The notes: generated by a model from the sequence alone, not told the origin. A DNA stretch of 64,000 nucleotides from Vreelandella aquamarina (GCF_020075495.1 NZ_JABYQT010000003.1:310001-374000), one strand, 5' to 3'. Counted from the first letter of the stretch, positions 10,628-19,897 are shown. A program made the numbers and translations.

Positions 10628-11262
10628 ATATAAAAGAAATAATAAATAATAGAGGTATTGCTGAAATTTTACACTTTACCACTAATAAAGGTGCGTTAGG
10701 GATCCTGGACGGCAGATGTGTTAAATCGAGGAAAAGGCTAAATACAGACGAGAGGCTTGAGCATGTTTTTAAGCCTAATGCTGGCAATAGAGATAAAGAC
10801 TTAGCATGGCTAGATTATGTGAATCTATCAGTTTCAAAAATCAACCTTAGCTTTTTTAGTATCTGTTCCGAGAAGTGGCATGTTCATGAGGATTATTGGT
10901 GGTGTATTTTTGCTTTTTCGCCGCATATTTTAGAGCATCCAGGTGTTTACTTTACTACTACAAATAATATTTATACGAGTGTTAAGCGCTGTACTGGTGA
11001 AGATGGCTTGAGAAATATGTTTTGTGATAGTATCACTCGGTGGAGTGGTAATGTTGTTAGAAGGAGCGCTCAGCTCGATGAATCTTTTACTACTTGTGAA
11101 CAAGCTGAAATACTTTATCCTAAAAAGCTTAGCACAGAATATTTAACAAAAATTTATGTTGCTGGAGAAAGTCATGCTGATGAGCTTTTTGCCCAGATTA
11201 GAGCAGTAAATCATGTAGATGTGGAGATTGAAGTAGCTCCTTCTATGTTTAGACAACATTAA
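10624..11262 (+). CDS. DarT-like (DUF4433) DNA ADP-ribosyltransferase, probable toxin
   Basis: The 212-aa product fits DarT in length and landmarks. The N-terminal ILHFTTNKGALGIL (His17) matches the NAD+-binding His region, and QAEILYPKKLSTEYLTKIYV places a candidate catalytic Glu at about 162, close to the position known for DarT enzymes (about 160). DarT transfers ADP-ribose from NAD+ to thymidine (DarT2) or guanosine (DarT1) in single-stranded DNA and blocks replication. The GTG start overlaps the helicase stop codon by four bases. The assignment rests on motif reading by eye, and similarity across residues 40-130 is weaker. The gene is followed at once by an ADP-ribosylglycohydrolase, which supports the call. 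Confidence 0.65.
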   Translation: MNIKEIINNRGIAEILHFTTNKGALGILDGRCVKSRKRLNTDERLEHVFKPNAGNRDKDLAWLDYVNLSVSKINLSFFSICSEKWHVHEDYWWCIFAFSPHILEHPGVYFTTTNNIYTSVKRCTGEDGLRNMFCDSITRWSGNVVRRSAQLDESFTTCEQAEILYPKKLSTEYLTKIYVAGESHADELFAQIRAVNHVDVEIEVAPSMFRQH

Positions 11263-11287
11263 GCAACTTCTAGGGATGATTTTAATT

Positions 11288-12907
11288 ATGAATAAAGAAC
11301 GGTTTAATCAAGTATTATCGTCATCGCTTTGGGCTGCATATGGTGATGCTTTAGGTTTTCCTACAGAATTGGCAAGCGAATATACTTTAAAAAAACGTAT
11401 TGGGCAAATCGCTATTGAAACAACACAGCCTTGGAAGCGACTAGTAGGTGGGAAGTTTGGAGCAAATGCAGAACTTCCAGCTGGTGCTTATTCAGATGAT
11501 ACTCAGTTGAGACTGGCTACTTCTAGAGCATTAACTTCTAAAGGAGGTTTTGATGTTGAGTCCTTCGCTAAAGTGGAGCTTCCTACTTGGCTAAATTATG
11601 CATTAGGCGCTGGCCGAGGCAGTAAAGCTGCAGCGAGTGAGCTGTCAAATAAAAACACTAACTGGTACACTAATTTTTTTAAAAATAAATCAGTAGATTA
11701 TGTGAGCTGTGGTGGTAATGGTGCAGCAATGCGTATACAGCCCCATGTTTGGTCTGCTGTTGATCTTACTGATATAAATACTATTCTCTCTGACGTTATC
11801 AGAAATTCGATATGTACACATGGACACTTGCGTGGAATAGCAGGTGCTGTAGTGCACGCAATGTGCTTAATTTATGTTATGCGGTACAATAAAATACCAC
11901 CCCCAGAAGAGTGGTTAGATTTTACCCAAGCTATTGAGAAAATACCAAGTATAATAGATAATGATTATGATCTCTCAATCTTTTGGAAACCTGTTTGGGA
12001 AGAAAAGAGCAATCTCACCCTTTCTTCTGCTGCTGAAGAAGTTGCGGAAGAATGGGCGGACTTGGTAGGGATATCACTAGAGTGTTATAGCGAGAGTGAA
12101 GTAGGTACGTATAAAGAAATATTAAAAGCTCTAGGTGGTATGAATTCAAGTGAGAGAGGCTCAGGGTTAAAGAGTGCGCTTTTTTCTTTAGCAGGAGCAT
12201 CCTTGCTAGAAAAAAATGGAATTGAAAATGCTCTAATTTTAATGGCAAACCAGCTCGGTAGTGATACTGATACTATTGCTACAATGGCTGGTGCTTTGTT
12301 GGGAGCTAATTTAAATAATTACCAGACTTTTGACAAGGATTTACAAGATAAAAACTACCTTATATCAGAAGCTGAGCGTTGCTATCGAATCAGTCTCGGT
12401 GAATTAGTTGCAGGATTTAAATACCCAGACTTACTATATTGGGAAGGGCCAAAAAGTGCGATTGACGCAGTAAAAAAATCTCCAGATGGGCTGCATCTTT
12501 TAGGGCTTGGTGTTTTAAAAGAAAAAAGTGAAGTTTTTCAATCAAACCAAAAAGGTGCAGTTTGGCGATGGTTTAATTTACCTTTTGGTCAAAGTGTTTT
12601 GTGTAAAGTCCGATCTGGGTTTATAGTTGACGATTCTTTACAAAAAAATGGTAGTGCTTCTTTAGTTGAAAGTGAATGCGAAGTTGAAAAATCAGGAGAG
12701 CTTTTTTCTAACTCTTTTAAAGAATGCCCCAAGAGTTTAGATGAAATGACGGAGGATGCTATAAAATCAAATTTTGACCCCGAGTTGATAGGGAAGCATG
12801 TATTAGAAATTTCTAGTAGGGAATTAGGTATTGAATTGGTGGTAGGATATGTTGCTGTTATAGCTAAGGCTAAAAGGGCACGTGAAAGACGGTTAAATAG
12901 GGCATAA
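11288..12907 (+). CDS. ADP-ribosylglycohydrolase (DraG/ARH family) with C-terminal extension, probable antitoxin
   Basis: The family hallmarks are present: AAYGDALGFPTE near the N-terminus (Asp20), the Mg2+-binding YSDDTQ at about 68-73, and the second metal cluster LGSDTDTIATMAGALLGA at about 323-340. These enzymes hydrolyse ADP-ribosyl bonds, so the product probably reverses modification by the preceding DarT-like enzyme. Beyond about residue 390 there are roughly 150 residues that I do not recognise (including GAVWRWFNLPFGQS). An in-frame ATG at 11276 also exists, but AGGGAT lies at a workable distance only from 11288. Codon use is A+T-rich like the two upstream genes, so the three moved as a unit. 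Confidence 0.82.
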   Translation: MNKERFNQVLSSSLWAAYGDALGFPTELASEYTLKKRIGQIAIETTQPWKRLVGGKFGANAELPAGAYSDDTQLRLATSRALTSKGGFDVESFAKVELPTWLNYALGAGRGSKAAASELSNKNTNWYTNFFKNKSVDYVSCGGNGAAMRIQPHVWSAVDLTDINTILSDVIRNSICTHGHLRGIAGAVVHAMCLIYVMRYNKIPPPEEWLDFTQAIEKIPSIIDNDYDLSIFWKPVWEEKSNLTLSSAAEEVAEEWADLVGISLECYSESEVGTYKEILKALGGMNSSERGSGLKSALFSLAGASLLEKNGIENALILMANQLGSDTDTIATMAGALLGANLNNYQTFDKDLQDKNYLISEAERCYRISLGELVAGFKYPDLLYWEGPKSAIDAVKKSPDGLHLLGLGVLKEKSEVFQSNQKGAVWRWFNLPFGQSVLCKVRSGFIVDDSLQKNGSASLVESECEVEKSGELFSNSFKECPKSLDEMTEDAIKSNFDPELIGKHVLEISSRELGIELVVGYVAVIAKAKRARERRLNRA

Positions 12908-13401
12908 TATTATAAAAATTAATTTAGCATGCAGTCGTCAATATAAGGGGCGATACAAGCAGTGACTTAGCTACTTGTCTTTTTTAAATATCAGAAGTGG
13001 TGTTCATTGTCTGCTCAAGCCATCGTTACGGCGGCTGAAGACCGAAACCGGAAACCCAAGGCTCCAAATGCACAATCAGTACCCTCATGAAAGAGGGAGG
13101 TTGTTACATATCTGAAAGCTGCTCTTTTGAAGATGTGGCAGCTATAGAGGTTACTGGAGCAAAAAAATCGACTTAAGCTTTCTACTGCCGACTCTTTTCG
13201 CGGATTCTAGGAATGAGAATTAAGAAGCTGTTAGTAGGCTAGTCTGCGCTGAATTTCGGCATGCGCGAGTACGTGGTGCTGTTTATTTATAATCGAGTGT
13301 CAGTCTATTATATAGTAACTTTTTTGCAAAGCTGGGAAATTCCATCGACTCTGAGAATCTTGTAAGCTCTTTTGGGAATGAAGAAGCAAATAGGTAGACT
13401 A
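12908..13401. other. Non-coding gap between the two accessory modules
   Basis: About 490 bases separate the glycohydrolase gene from the next module. I find no convincing ORF, RNA gene or att-like direct repeat. Composition shifts here from very A+T-rich to moderate. A TATAAT hexamer at 13288-13293 could be a -10 box for the downstream pair, but I cannot find a good -35 partner. This may be a remnant junction between separately acquired cassettes. Confidence 0.4.
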
Positions 13402-15132
13402 ATGGCAATTGAGAGAACACCCGTAGACGAGACGGAATTAGCTACTCAGCTTCGTACACGCGGTTTGATCCGTACTATTGCGGATCGGGGGAGGCGGCGT
13501 CTAGACGATAACCGTTCTGAGTTGATTGAGACTCTCGCAACCATATTGAACGCTACCGATGCACCACCGATTGACCTCCATATCGATGACGCGCTGACAG
13601 AGTTGGAGGGACCGCGCTTCTTCTTCGCCCAGCATGTTCTATGCGATCTGATACCTCTTCTGAACGTAGACCTGGATGTCCTTCTTGCCTTCATCACGCG
13701 CCTGCTCGATACAGGCGGCAATGACCTGGCTGCTGGTGGCCCGAGTACAGCTTTTGGGGAATGGACGAAGAAGGACCCTGCTAGATCTTCCAAGGTCTAT
13801 GAAGCAGCACGTACCGGTGACAACCTCGCTGTTCGTCAGATATTCACAGTTCTCCTAATGAATGCTGATGTCGAGGAAAGCCTAATATTCGTGCGCGCTG
13901 ACCAACAGGAAGCGAAACTCGCAGCCATCTCAGCTTTGGGCGCCATGGAACTAGGTGAACGCTACAGTGAGGTACTCGACACACTTCTCCAAGGAGCGTC
14001 TAGCGACGATGATGGCGTTGCTCTTCGATTCCTTGAGGCGGCCTACCGAGCTGCTGCAAAGCGAAAAGTATATGCACCAGGCAGTTTCGACGAACACCTC
14101 GAACGCGTCCTTCGGACACTCAGCCCATACGCGATTCATTTGGCGGCAGATCTCCTGTGGCGTTATCGAGAAGGCCTCACAGAAAACGCCATAGATCTGT
14201 GTCTTTATGCCGTTGCAGATGTTGATCCAGACAATACTGGAACCATCTCGCACATCGATCATGCCTCATATCAACTTGTGAAGGATGGGCGTGCTGAACA
14301 GGTGATCCGCCTACTTGGCGAGTTGATTGATCGTTCAAAGGGGCGCATTACGCTGGATGCCTTCCAAAGTACGTACCATGCGTTGACGCATGCAGGCTCT
14401 GACGTGCTTGGTAGTGCAGTTGTGTATTGGTTGCTCAATGGGGATGTATACACTCGTAAATGCGTGGCGAATGAAGTGTGTAGCGTTGGGAACGATGGCC
14501 CACCTTTCTCAATTCCCAAGACCTCTCTTCCCACGGACTCATCAGATCAGCTATTCCTTTGCCGTAAGGCTGTCGGATGGTTCTTCATCGATCCGCTGGC
14601 AGCGGTTGCCATACCATTATCGGTACTTCGCGATGGCTGCCAGGATATCGCCAGTGAAGTCCTCAATCTGATCTACGCCCCCCTGCTCCTGAGCTATGGC
14701 GGCAAGTTGAAGGATTACCTTGAGCGCTACGTTGAAAGCGGGGGAGCGAACGGGTCTGGTATTACGGAACTGCTTGCACGAAAGTCTGCATTCAATGACG
14801 CAATGGAAGGCATTGAATATTTGGTCGAATTGCACCCTAGTGAAAGGCAGCGCGAGACAGAGCGTGTTCAGTGGAACGAGCAGATGGAGAGGGGCATGGA
14901 ACAGGGGGAGCGGGAATCTATATTTGGGAATCTCTTCACCAAACAATACATCCTGTATGGTCGCTCGTCGCTGACACCGATTCATACCGGTGAGGGTGCC
15001 ACTCATCTCACCCAGAACGAAATGAAATCGTTCTCGATATCGTCCGAGTTGCCTTTCCTCAACATTGTTGACCCGATCGGTCTCGACCACTTACTTGTTC
15101 ACCTCAAGCTTGAACCGCGAGCACAGCGATGA
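13402..15132 (+). CDS. Uncharacterised helical-repeat protein, first gene of a two-gene accessory module
   Basis: I do not recognise this family. The product is about 576 aa from the ATG at 13402 (preceded by AGGTAG). The frame also offers ATG 13378 and TTG 13372. It is rich in Leu/Ala helices throughout (for example QEAKLAAISALGAMELGERYSEVLDTLLQGASS), which suggests a HEAT- or TPR-like solenoid. It has no signal peptide, membrane segment, Walker motif or obvious catalytic signature. The last codons overlap the ATG of the next gene (ATGA), so the two proteins are probably made together and may form a complex. The base composition lies between the A+T-rich trio and the host genes, which suggests separate acquisition. 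Confidence 0.7.
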   Translation: MAIERTPVDETELATQLRTRGLIRTIADRGRRRLDDNRSELIETLATILNATDAPPIDLHIDDALTELEGPRFFFAQHVLCDLIPLLNVDLDVLLAFITRLLDTGGNDLAAGGPSTAFGEWTKKDPARSSKVYEAARTGDNLAVRQIFTVLLMNADVEESLIFVRADQQEAKLAAISALGAMELGERYSEVLDTLLQGASSDDDGVALRFLEAAYRAAAKRKVYAPGSFDEHLERVLRTLSPYAIHLAADLLWRYREGLTENAIDLCLYAVADVDPDNTGTISHIDHASYQLVKDGRAEQVIRLLGELIDRSKGRITLDAFQSTYHALTHAGSDVLGSAVVYWLLNGDVYTRKCVANEVCSVGNDGPPFSIPKTSLPTDSSDQLFLCRKAVGWFFIDPLAAVAIPLSVLRDGCQDIASEVLNLIYAPLLLSYGGKLKDYLERYVESGGANGSGITELLARKSAFNDAMEGIEYLVELHPSERQRETERVQWNEQMERGMEQGERESIFGNLFTKQYILYGRSSLTPIHTGEGATHLTQNEMKSFSISSELPFLNIVDPIGLDHLLVHLKLEPRAQR

Positions 15133-16835
15133 AACTTGTCTTGACGCACTATCTGCGCTCGCTGCGCGAACGCGACGAACTCGACGCTATTTTGCCCGAT
15201 CTTTTGGCTGAGAGTGGGTTCGAAGTTCTAACACGTCCACGCCGTGGCACGGGGCAAGCCGGTGTCGACGTCGCTGCAATCGGACCCAATCCTGATCGCG
15301 ATAATGTTCGAAGTTTGTTCCTCTTTACAATCAAGTCCGGTGATTTGACGCGAGAGCATTGGGATACCGGTCAGCAGGCCGTGCGGCCGTCACTTAACGA
15401 GGTTCTGGATGACTATATCCCGAACCGCATCCCGCCCCACCTATCGGATCTGCCCATCGTCGTTTGTGTCTGCATGGGTGGCGAGATGCGTGAGAATGTT
15501 CGAGCCCAGTGGAGTGGCTTCTGCCGGATGAACGAGAAGCCTACGGTGCACTTCGCCGAGTGGAATGGAGATCATCTCGCGGATTTGATCCTTAGCGGCG
15601 TTCTGCGTGCAGAATTAATTGAGGGTGAGGGCAGGGGGATGTTCCAGAAGGCACTAGCGATGCTTGATCATCCCGACGCCGCATATCGACATTTCAGCAG
15701 CTTGCTGAATGTAATATTCGACAAGCCCAAGAACCACGCAGAACGTACACGTCAGCTACGCAAGGCCTATCTTTGTCTCTGGATTCTTTTCGTATGGGCT
15801 CGTGATGCGGGCAACCTTGATGCGGCTTACCGAGTATCTGAGCTGGTACTATTACGTAGCTGGCCGCATTGCGATATGACCCGCCTACGCAAGGGGGCGA
15901 CGCAACAGGAGCGGATGACTCATTTTGACCAAGTCTTACATCTTCATATCATTATCGCTCATCTTCTTCTCGTCGAAAAGATTGGGCCGTTCGCCGATAA
16001 GCATTACGCGCTTTCAATGGCCGTCAATTCACGCAATTCAGTCGATATCAACATCTCGCTTTTCGAGACGTTAGGGCGATTGTCTCTTCATGGCCTATGG
16101 TTAGATACCTTCAGTACCACGCAAGGCAAAGTGTTTGCGCAAGAAATGGGCGAAAAAGCGGATAATGTGCTCGATATAGCGATTAAGATGCTTAACGCAA
16201 ACCCGGTGCTTTGCCTCCCTATACGCGACGATTTTGCTATTGAGCTAGCCTTGTTCATGCGTCTCGCGGCAGTGCGTGGTCGTCTTCTTAGCGTTATCGA
16301 CTATATACGTGGCATGTCCGAACACCTGTGCAACGGACTTATAGCACGCAAGTACTATCCTATGCCGACTACAGATTATCGAAGTGTCCTCGCCCATCCT
16401 GGAGATCGCAGTGACGCATACTTCGAAGAGAATACGCGTGCGGGAATTCTCTACATCTTCGTACTTGCTTGGCTTGAAATTATTGGAGATAAGGAGCGTT
16501 CAGAGCGCCTGCGCAGTACTTTGCTTGAACACGCTCCTCACATGACACACCAAATCTGGATTCCTGATGGACAAACGGATGAGGTCTTTTGGGGTGGTGG
16601 TCAAGAACATGGTCTATCTGTACCAGGTCTGCCGCTCAACGAGTCGCTCGAAGCCATTTTTGAGCTAATCAATCGCGTAATTAAAGAGCATCCACTGCAT
16701 GAGCGAGTAAGTGCTGTAAAAGTAGGCTTGCTCCCTATTCTCCTCACCGCCTGCCGCCATTATCGCATGCCTATACCACCGCACGTTTGGCAAGGGAATG
16801 ATCGTACCGCACCAGACAGTATCGCTCTTGATTAA
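15129..16835 (+). CDS. PD-(D/E)XK-like nuclease candidate with large helical C-terminal domain
   Basis: The 568-aa product begins with a region like the Mrr/restriction-endonuclease fold: LPDLLAESGFEVLTRPRRG, then GQAGVDVAAIG (Asp47), then SLFLFTIKSGD (Lys69). The spacing fits D...xxK of the PD-(D/E)XK core, but the residue two before Lys69 is Thr rather than Glu or Gln, so activity is uncertain; Glu28 might compensate. The rest (about 190-568) is helical and I do not recognise it. The ATG overlaps the upstream stop codon by four bases. With the helical-repeat partner this looks like a two-gene defence cassette of sensor/scaffold plus DNA-cleaving effector, which is inference. Confidence 0.65.
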   Translation: MKLVLTHYLRSLRERDELDAILPDLLAESGFEVLTRPRRGTGQAGVDVAAIGPNPDRDNVRSLFLFTIKSGDLTREHWDTGQQAVRPSLNEVLDDYIPNRIPPHLSDLPIVVCVCMGGEMRENVRAQWSGFCRMNEKPTVHFAEWNGDHLADLILSGVLRAELIEGEGRGMFQKALAMLDHPDAAYRHFSSLLNVIFDKPKNHAERTRQLRKAYLCLWILFVWARDAGNLDAAYRVSELVLLRSWPHCDMTRLRKGATQQERMTHFDQVLHLHIIIAHLLLVEKIGPFADKHYALSMAVNSRNSVDINISLFETLGRLSLHGLWLDTFSTTQGKVFAQEMGEKADNVLDIAIKMLNANPVLCLPIRDDFAIELALFMRLAAVRGRLLSVIDYIRGMSEHLCNGLIARKYYPMPTTDYRSVLAHPGDRSDAYFEENTRAGILYIFVLAWLEIIGDKERSERLRSTLLEHAPHMTHQIWIPDGQTDEVFWGGGQEHGLSVPGLPLNESLEAIFELINRVIKEHPLHERVSAVKVGLLPILLTACRHYRMPIPPHVWQGNDRTAPDSIALD

Positions 16836-16882
16836 GCAGTATGAGGGCCCGGGATAGTTAACCAGAACAATAATATGGCGCG

Positions 16883-16900
16883 AAAGGGCCGCCCCCCTTT
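16883..16900. terminator. Possible hairpin between convergent genes
   Basis: AAAGGG (16883-16888) can pair with CCCTTT (16895-16900) across a 6-base loop, between the 3' ends of the nuclease candidate and the pseudouridine synthase. The A and T residues at the ends make it symmetrical, but the stem is short. Confidence 0.3.
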
Positions 16901-16932
16901 AGGCATGCCAATGCGAACAGTCCGGCGCCGTT

Positions 16933-17832
16933 CTATTCAAGCGTCAGGACGCCATCGTATTCAATGCACCTATACTCATGTGTCACGGGGTCGATGAACT
17001 CGAAGCCCTTGGAGAGCAGCTGCAAGGGGCGCGTATAGTCATCCGGCGAGAGCGGCTGCAGCACCGGGTAGTAGCGGTCATTCAAGATCGGCCAGCCGAG
17101 TGACTGCATGTGCAGGCGAAGCTGGTGGCGGCGCCCGCTGACGGGGTGTAATTCGAACAGCGCTTGGATGTCGGTTTGCTGCACGCAGCGGATCACCGAG
17201 TGGCTGTTGGCGGCGCCTTCGGCGACCCGCATGCGAAAGCGCTGCTCGCTTGGCTCGATGCGATTCTTGACCTCCCACTCTCGACCCACCCATAACGTAT
17301 CGCCGTCTACCTCGGCGATGGCCTGATAGGTCTTGTGAATCTGTCGTGACTTGAACAGCTGGTGATACAGCGCGCGGGTCTCGGGATTCAGTGAGCAAAG
17401 CACCAGCCCTGCCGTCACTCGATCCAGACGATGCACCGGCTGCAGCGCTTCGATCCCCGTGCTTTGACGCAGACGCTGTTGCAGACACTCATTGACGTAG
17501 CGCCCGCCGGGCGTGACGGGCAGAAAGTGCGGTTTGTAGGCCACCAGAATGTGCTCATCGCGATAGACAGTATGCTCTGGGAAGGGAATGCTCGGCTCGC
17601 TTGTCACTTCGCGATAATAGAACACGCGAAGATGGGGCTTGAAGAATGAGGCCGGCGTAATCCAGGTGCCGTCCTCGCGATGCACCTTGCCGGTGGCCAT
17701 GCGCTCACGCCATGTCGCCTCATTGATGGCCGGAAACGTGAGCAGCAGATACTCAAGCACCGTCGACACACCGGGATTGGCCTGAGGCAGGCTCAGTTTC
17801 GAAGGGCGTTGGGAAATGGACATGGGATGCAT
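16933..17832 (-). CDS. RluA-family RNA pseudouridine synthase
   Basis: The protein is about 299 aa. The catalytic motif HRLDRVTAGLVL contains the invariant aspartate, and upstream ILVAYKPHFLPVTPGG matches the usual RluA block (DEHILVxxKP). SGRRHQLRLHMQSLGWPILNDRYYP is the conserved C-terminal motif of the family. It isomerises specific uridines in rRNA or tRNA; the target cannot be assigned. Three starts are possible (GTG 17835, ATG 17832, ATG 17823) and none has a strong ribosome binding site. Host-like composition marks the right-hand end of the accessory island. Confidence 0.9.
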   Translation of the reverse strand: MHPMSISQRPSKLSLPQANPGVSTVLEYLLLTFPAINEATWRERMATGKVHREDGTWITPASFFKPHLRVFYYREVTSEPSIPFPEHTVYRDEHILVAYKPHFLPVTPGGRYVNECLQQRLRQSTGIEALQPVHRLDRVTAGLVLCSLNPETRALYHQLFKSRQIHKTYQAIAEVDGDTLWVGREWEVKNRIEPSEQRFRMRVAEGAANSHSVIRCVQQTDIQALFELHPVSGRRHQLRLHMQSLGWPILNDRYYPVLQPLSPDDYTRPLQLLSKGFEFIDPVTHEYRCIEYDGVLTLE

Positions 17833-18066
17833 CACCGGTCGGGAAGGGGCTGGGAGGCGGTCGCGCTAGTGTAACCGAGAGAGGGGATTCGTGTCGGGCT
17901 AGACATGTCTCCTTCTCTGGATTCGATTTAGGCGATACCCCTCTCCCATCTCGCTTTGGTCATTTGCTGCTAGTCGTGAGCCGAAGGTAAACCATAATCG
18001 GCTCATAAATTGATTTGAATAGGTGAGGCAATCGGCTCATGAGCATCGTCGTGGGCTAGGCGCGGG

Positions 18067-18905
18067 TTATTCGATAAACGCATCACTATCAGCCGCGAGC
18101 GTAACCGCTTTGTGTACCTCCAATTCATTCATCCTGTTTGTCAGCGCCTGATGAATGGAGTGATACGCCGTACTGCCTAGCGCCAGGCGTAGCGGAGGCT
18201 TGGCCATGTCGGCGGCATCGATGATGGCATTGACGGTTTTCAGCGCATCACCCTTGACGGTAAACGCGCCCGTGGCCAATGCGTGGCGAAGCTCGCCGGC
18301 GGGTGTCGATTCATATTCTGGCATCGGTTCGGTGTGATTCAGCGCGTCGCCGAACGAGGTGGCGGTGGGGCCGGGTTCGGCCAGGATGAAATCAATGCCC
18401 CAAGGCGCGACTTCCTGCGCGACCGACTCGACGAACCCTTCGATTCCCCATTTACTGGCGTGGTAGAGGCTGAAGCAGGGGTAGGCGATCTGCCCACCTT
18501 CCGATGACACCTGTACGATACGCCCACCGCCCTGAGCGCGAAGGTGTGGCAGTACTGCGCGAATGAACTGGATTGAGCCGGTCAGGTTGGTCGCGATCTG
18601 GCGCTCGATCTGTTCGTCCGTAGCCTCTTCGGCGGCGCCAAACACGCCGTAGCCTGCATTACTGACTACCCTATCGATCCGGCCCGATTTGCCAAACGCC
18701 TGCGCCACCGCTTCACGCATGGCGCTTGTGTCGGTTATGTCGAAGTTCACTATTTGAAGGCGCTCGCCGTATTGAGCGAGCAGGTCGACGAGGGGCCGTT
18801 GCGCCGCAGCGTGGCCACTACATGATCGCCGCGTTTAAGGAGTTGTTCGGTCAGCAGGCGGCCGAGGCCGGTCGAGGTGCCTGTAATCATCCAGGTTTGC
18901 GCCAT
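18067..18905 (-). pseudogene. Short-chain dehydrogenase/reductase, frameshifted near its N-terminus
   Basis: Reading from the ATG at 18905 (good GGGAGA site) gives MAQTWMITGTSTGLGRLLTE, the cofactor-binding start of an SDR, then LLKRGDHVVATLRRNGP. There the frame breaks at a GGGG tract on the plus strand (18792-18795). A one-base change restores VDLLAQYGERLQIVNFDIT and the rest of the protein: NAG motif, catalytic Ser, YHASK motif (Tyr/Lys) and C-terminus. The downstream ORF alone (18067-18750) lacks the Rossmann glycines and would not be functional. The homopolymer position makes a sequencing error possible. It is divergent from a LysR regulator. Confidence 0.8.
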
Positions 18906-19012
18906 GAGGTTCTCCCGTTACGTGGTTGAGCGTTGCAGGAAGTAGGCTAGGCCAGTAATACTGTTTAGAGAATACTCAACAATCGGGATGAGGCAGTGAA
19001 GAGCATTCACCA

Positions 19013-19897
19013 ATGAGTAAGCCGACCCTTACCGATCTTAAGGCCTTCAAGGCAGTGGCCGAGCATCAGAGCTTTCGTCGAGCAGCGGATTTGCTGGGCG
19101 TCAGCCGATCATCATTAAGTCACACGCTGCGAAGCCTGGAGCGTCGGCTTGGCACGCGGCTTTTACACCGCACCACACGCAGCGTTTCGCTGACTCACAG
19201 TGGTGAGCGCTTACTCATGCGCTTGGGGCCGCTGCTGGGCGAGCTGGATACCTTGCTGGAAGAGGCCTCAAGCCTTGAAGGCAGGCTGACAGGGCGATTA
19301 CGCATCAACGGCAGCGAAGCGGCCATTCGCTTATTACTGCAACGTGTGGTGCCAGCGTTTTTGGCACGTCACAACGGTGTCGAGCTGGATCTGGTGGCGG
19401 AGAGCAGGCTGGTGGATATCGTCGAGCAGGGATTTGACGCGGGCATCAGGCTAAGAGAAGCGGTACCCAAGGACATGGTCGCGATACCCGTAGGTGGCAG
19501 CATGCGGTTTCTCGCCGTGGCCTCGCCCGACTACCTTAAGGGCAAGCCGATACCCGAAACCCCTGAACAGCTCACCATGCACCGCTGCATTCGCCAGCGG
19601 CTGCCCAGCGGTAAGCTGTACCGGTGGGAGTTTCAGTTACATGGACAGGAAGTGGCGGTCGATGTGCCGGGCGCGATGACGCTGGACAGTAGCCAGTTAA
19701 TGGTGGAAGCGGCAGCGGATGGGTTAGGCATCGCCTACGTGCCCGAGCCCTACGCCCAGCCTTACCTGCGTGATGCCATGCTGGTGACGGTGCTGGAGGC
19801 ATGGTGCCCCGAGATACCCGGCCTGCATCTTTACTACCCCAACAACCGGCATGTGCCGCCCAGCCTGCGAGCATTCATTGATGTAATGCGCGAGTGA
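19013..19897 (+). CDS. LysR-family transcriptional regulator
   Basis: The 294-aa protein has the normal LTTR layout. The N-terminal winged HTH (FKAVAEHQSFRRAADLLGVSRSSLSHTLRSLERRLG) is followed by a periplasmic-binding-protein-like effector domain from about residue 90. It begins at the ATG 19013 and is divergent from the SDR gene. LysR proteins usually repress or activate the divergent neighbour, so the SDR is the likely target; it is frameshifted here. Confidence 0.9.
   Translation: MSKPTLTDLKAFKAVAEHQSFRRAADLLGVSRSSLSHTLRSLERRLGTRLLHRTTRSVSLTHSGERLLMRLGPLLGELDTLLEEASSLEGRLTGRLRINGSEAAIRLLLQRVVPAFLARHNGVELDLVAESRLVDIVEQGFDAGIRLREAVPKDMVAIPVGGSMRFLAVASPDYLKGKPIPETPEQLTMHRCIRQRLPSGKLYRWEFQLHGQEVAVDVPGAMTLDSSQLMVEAAADGLGIAYVPEPYAQPYLRDAMLVTVLEAWCPEIPGLHLYYPNNRHVPPSLRAFIDVMRE

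Noticed and set aside
9048..17000. An integrated prophage or integrative element with att sites
   Set aside because: There is no integrase, structural phage gene or visible repeat of the guaA 3' end.
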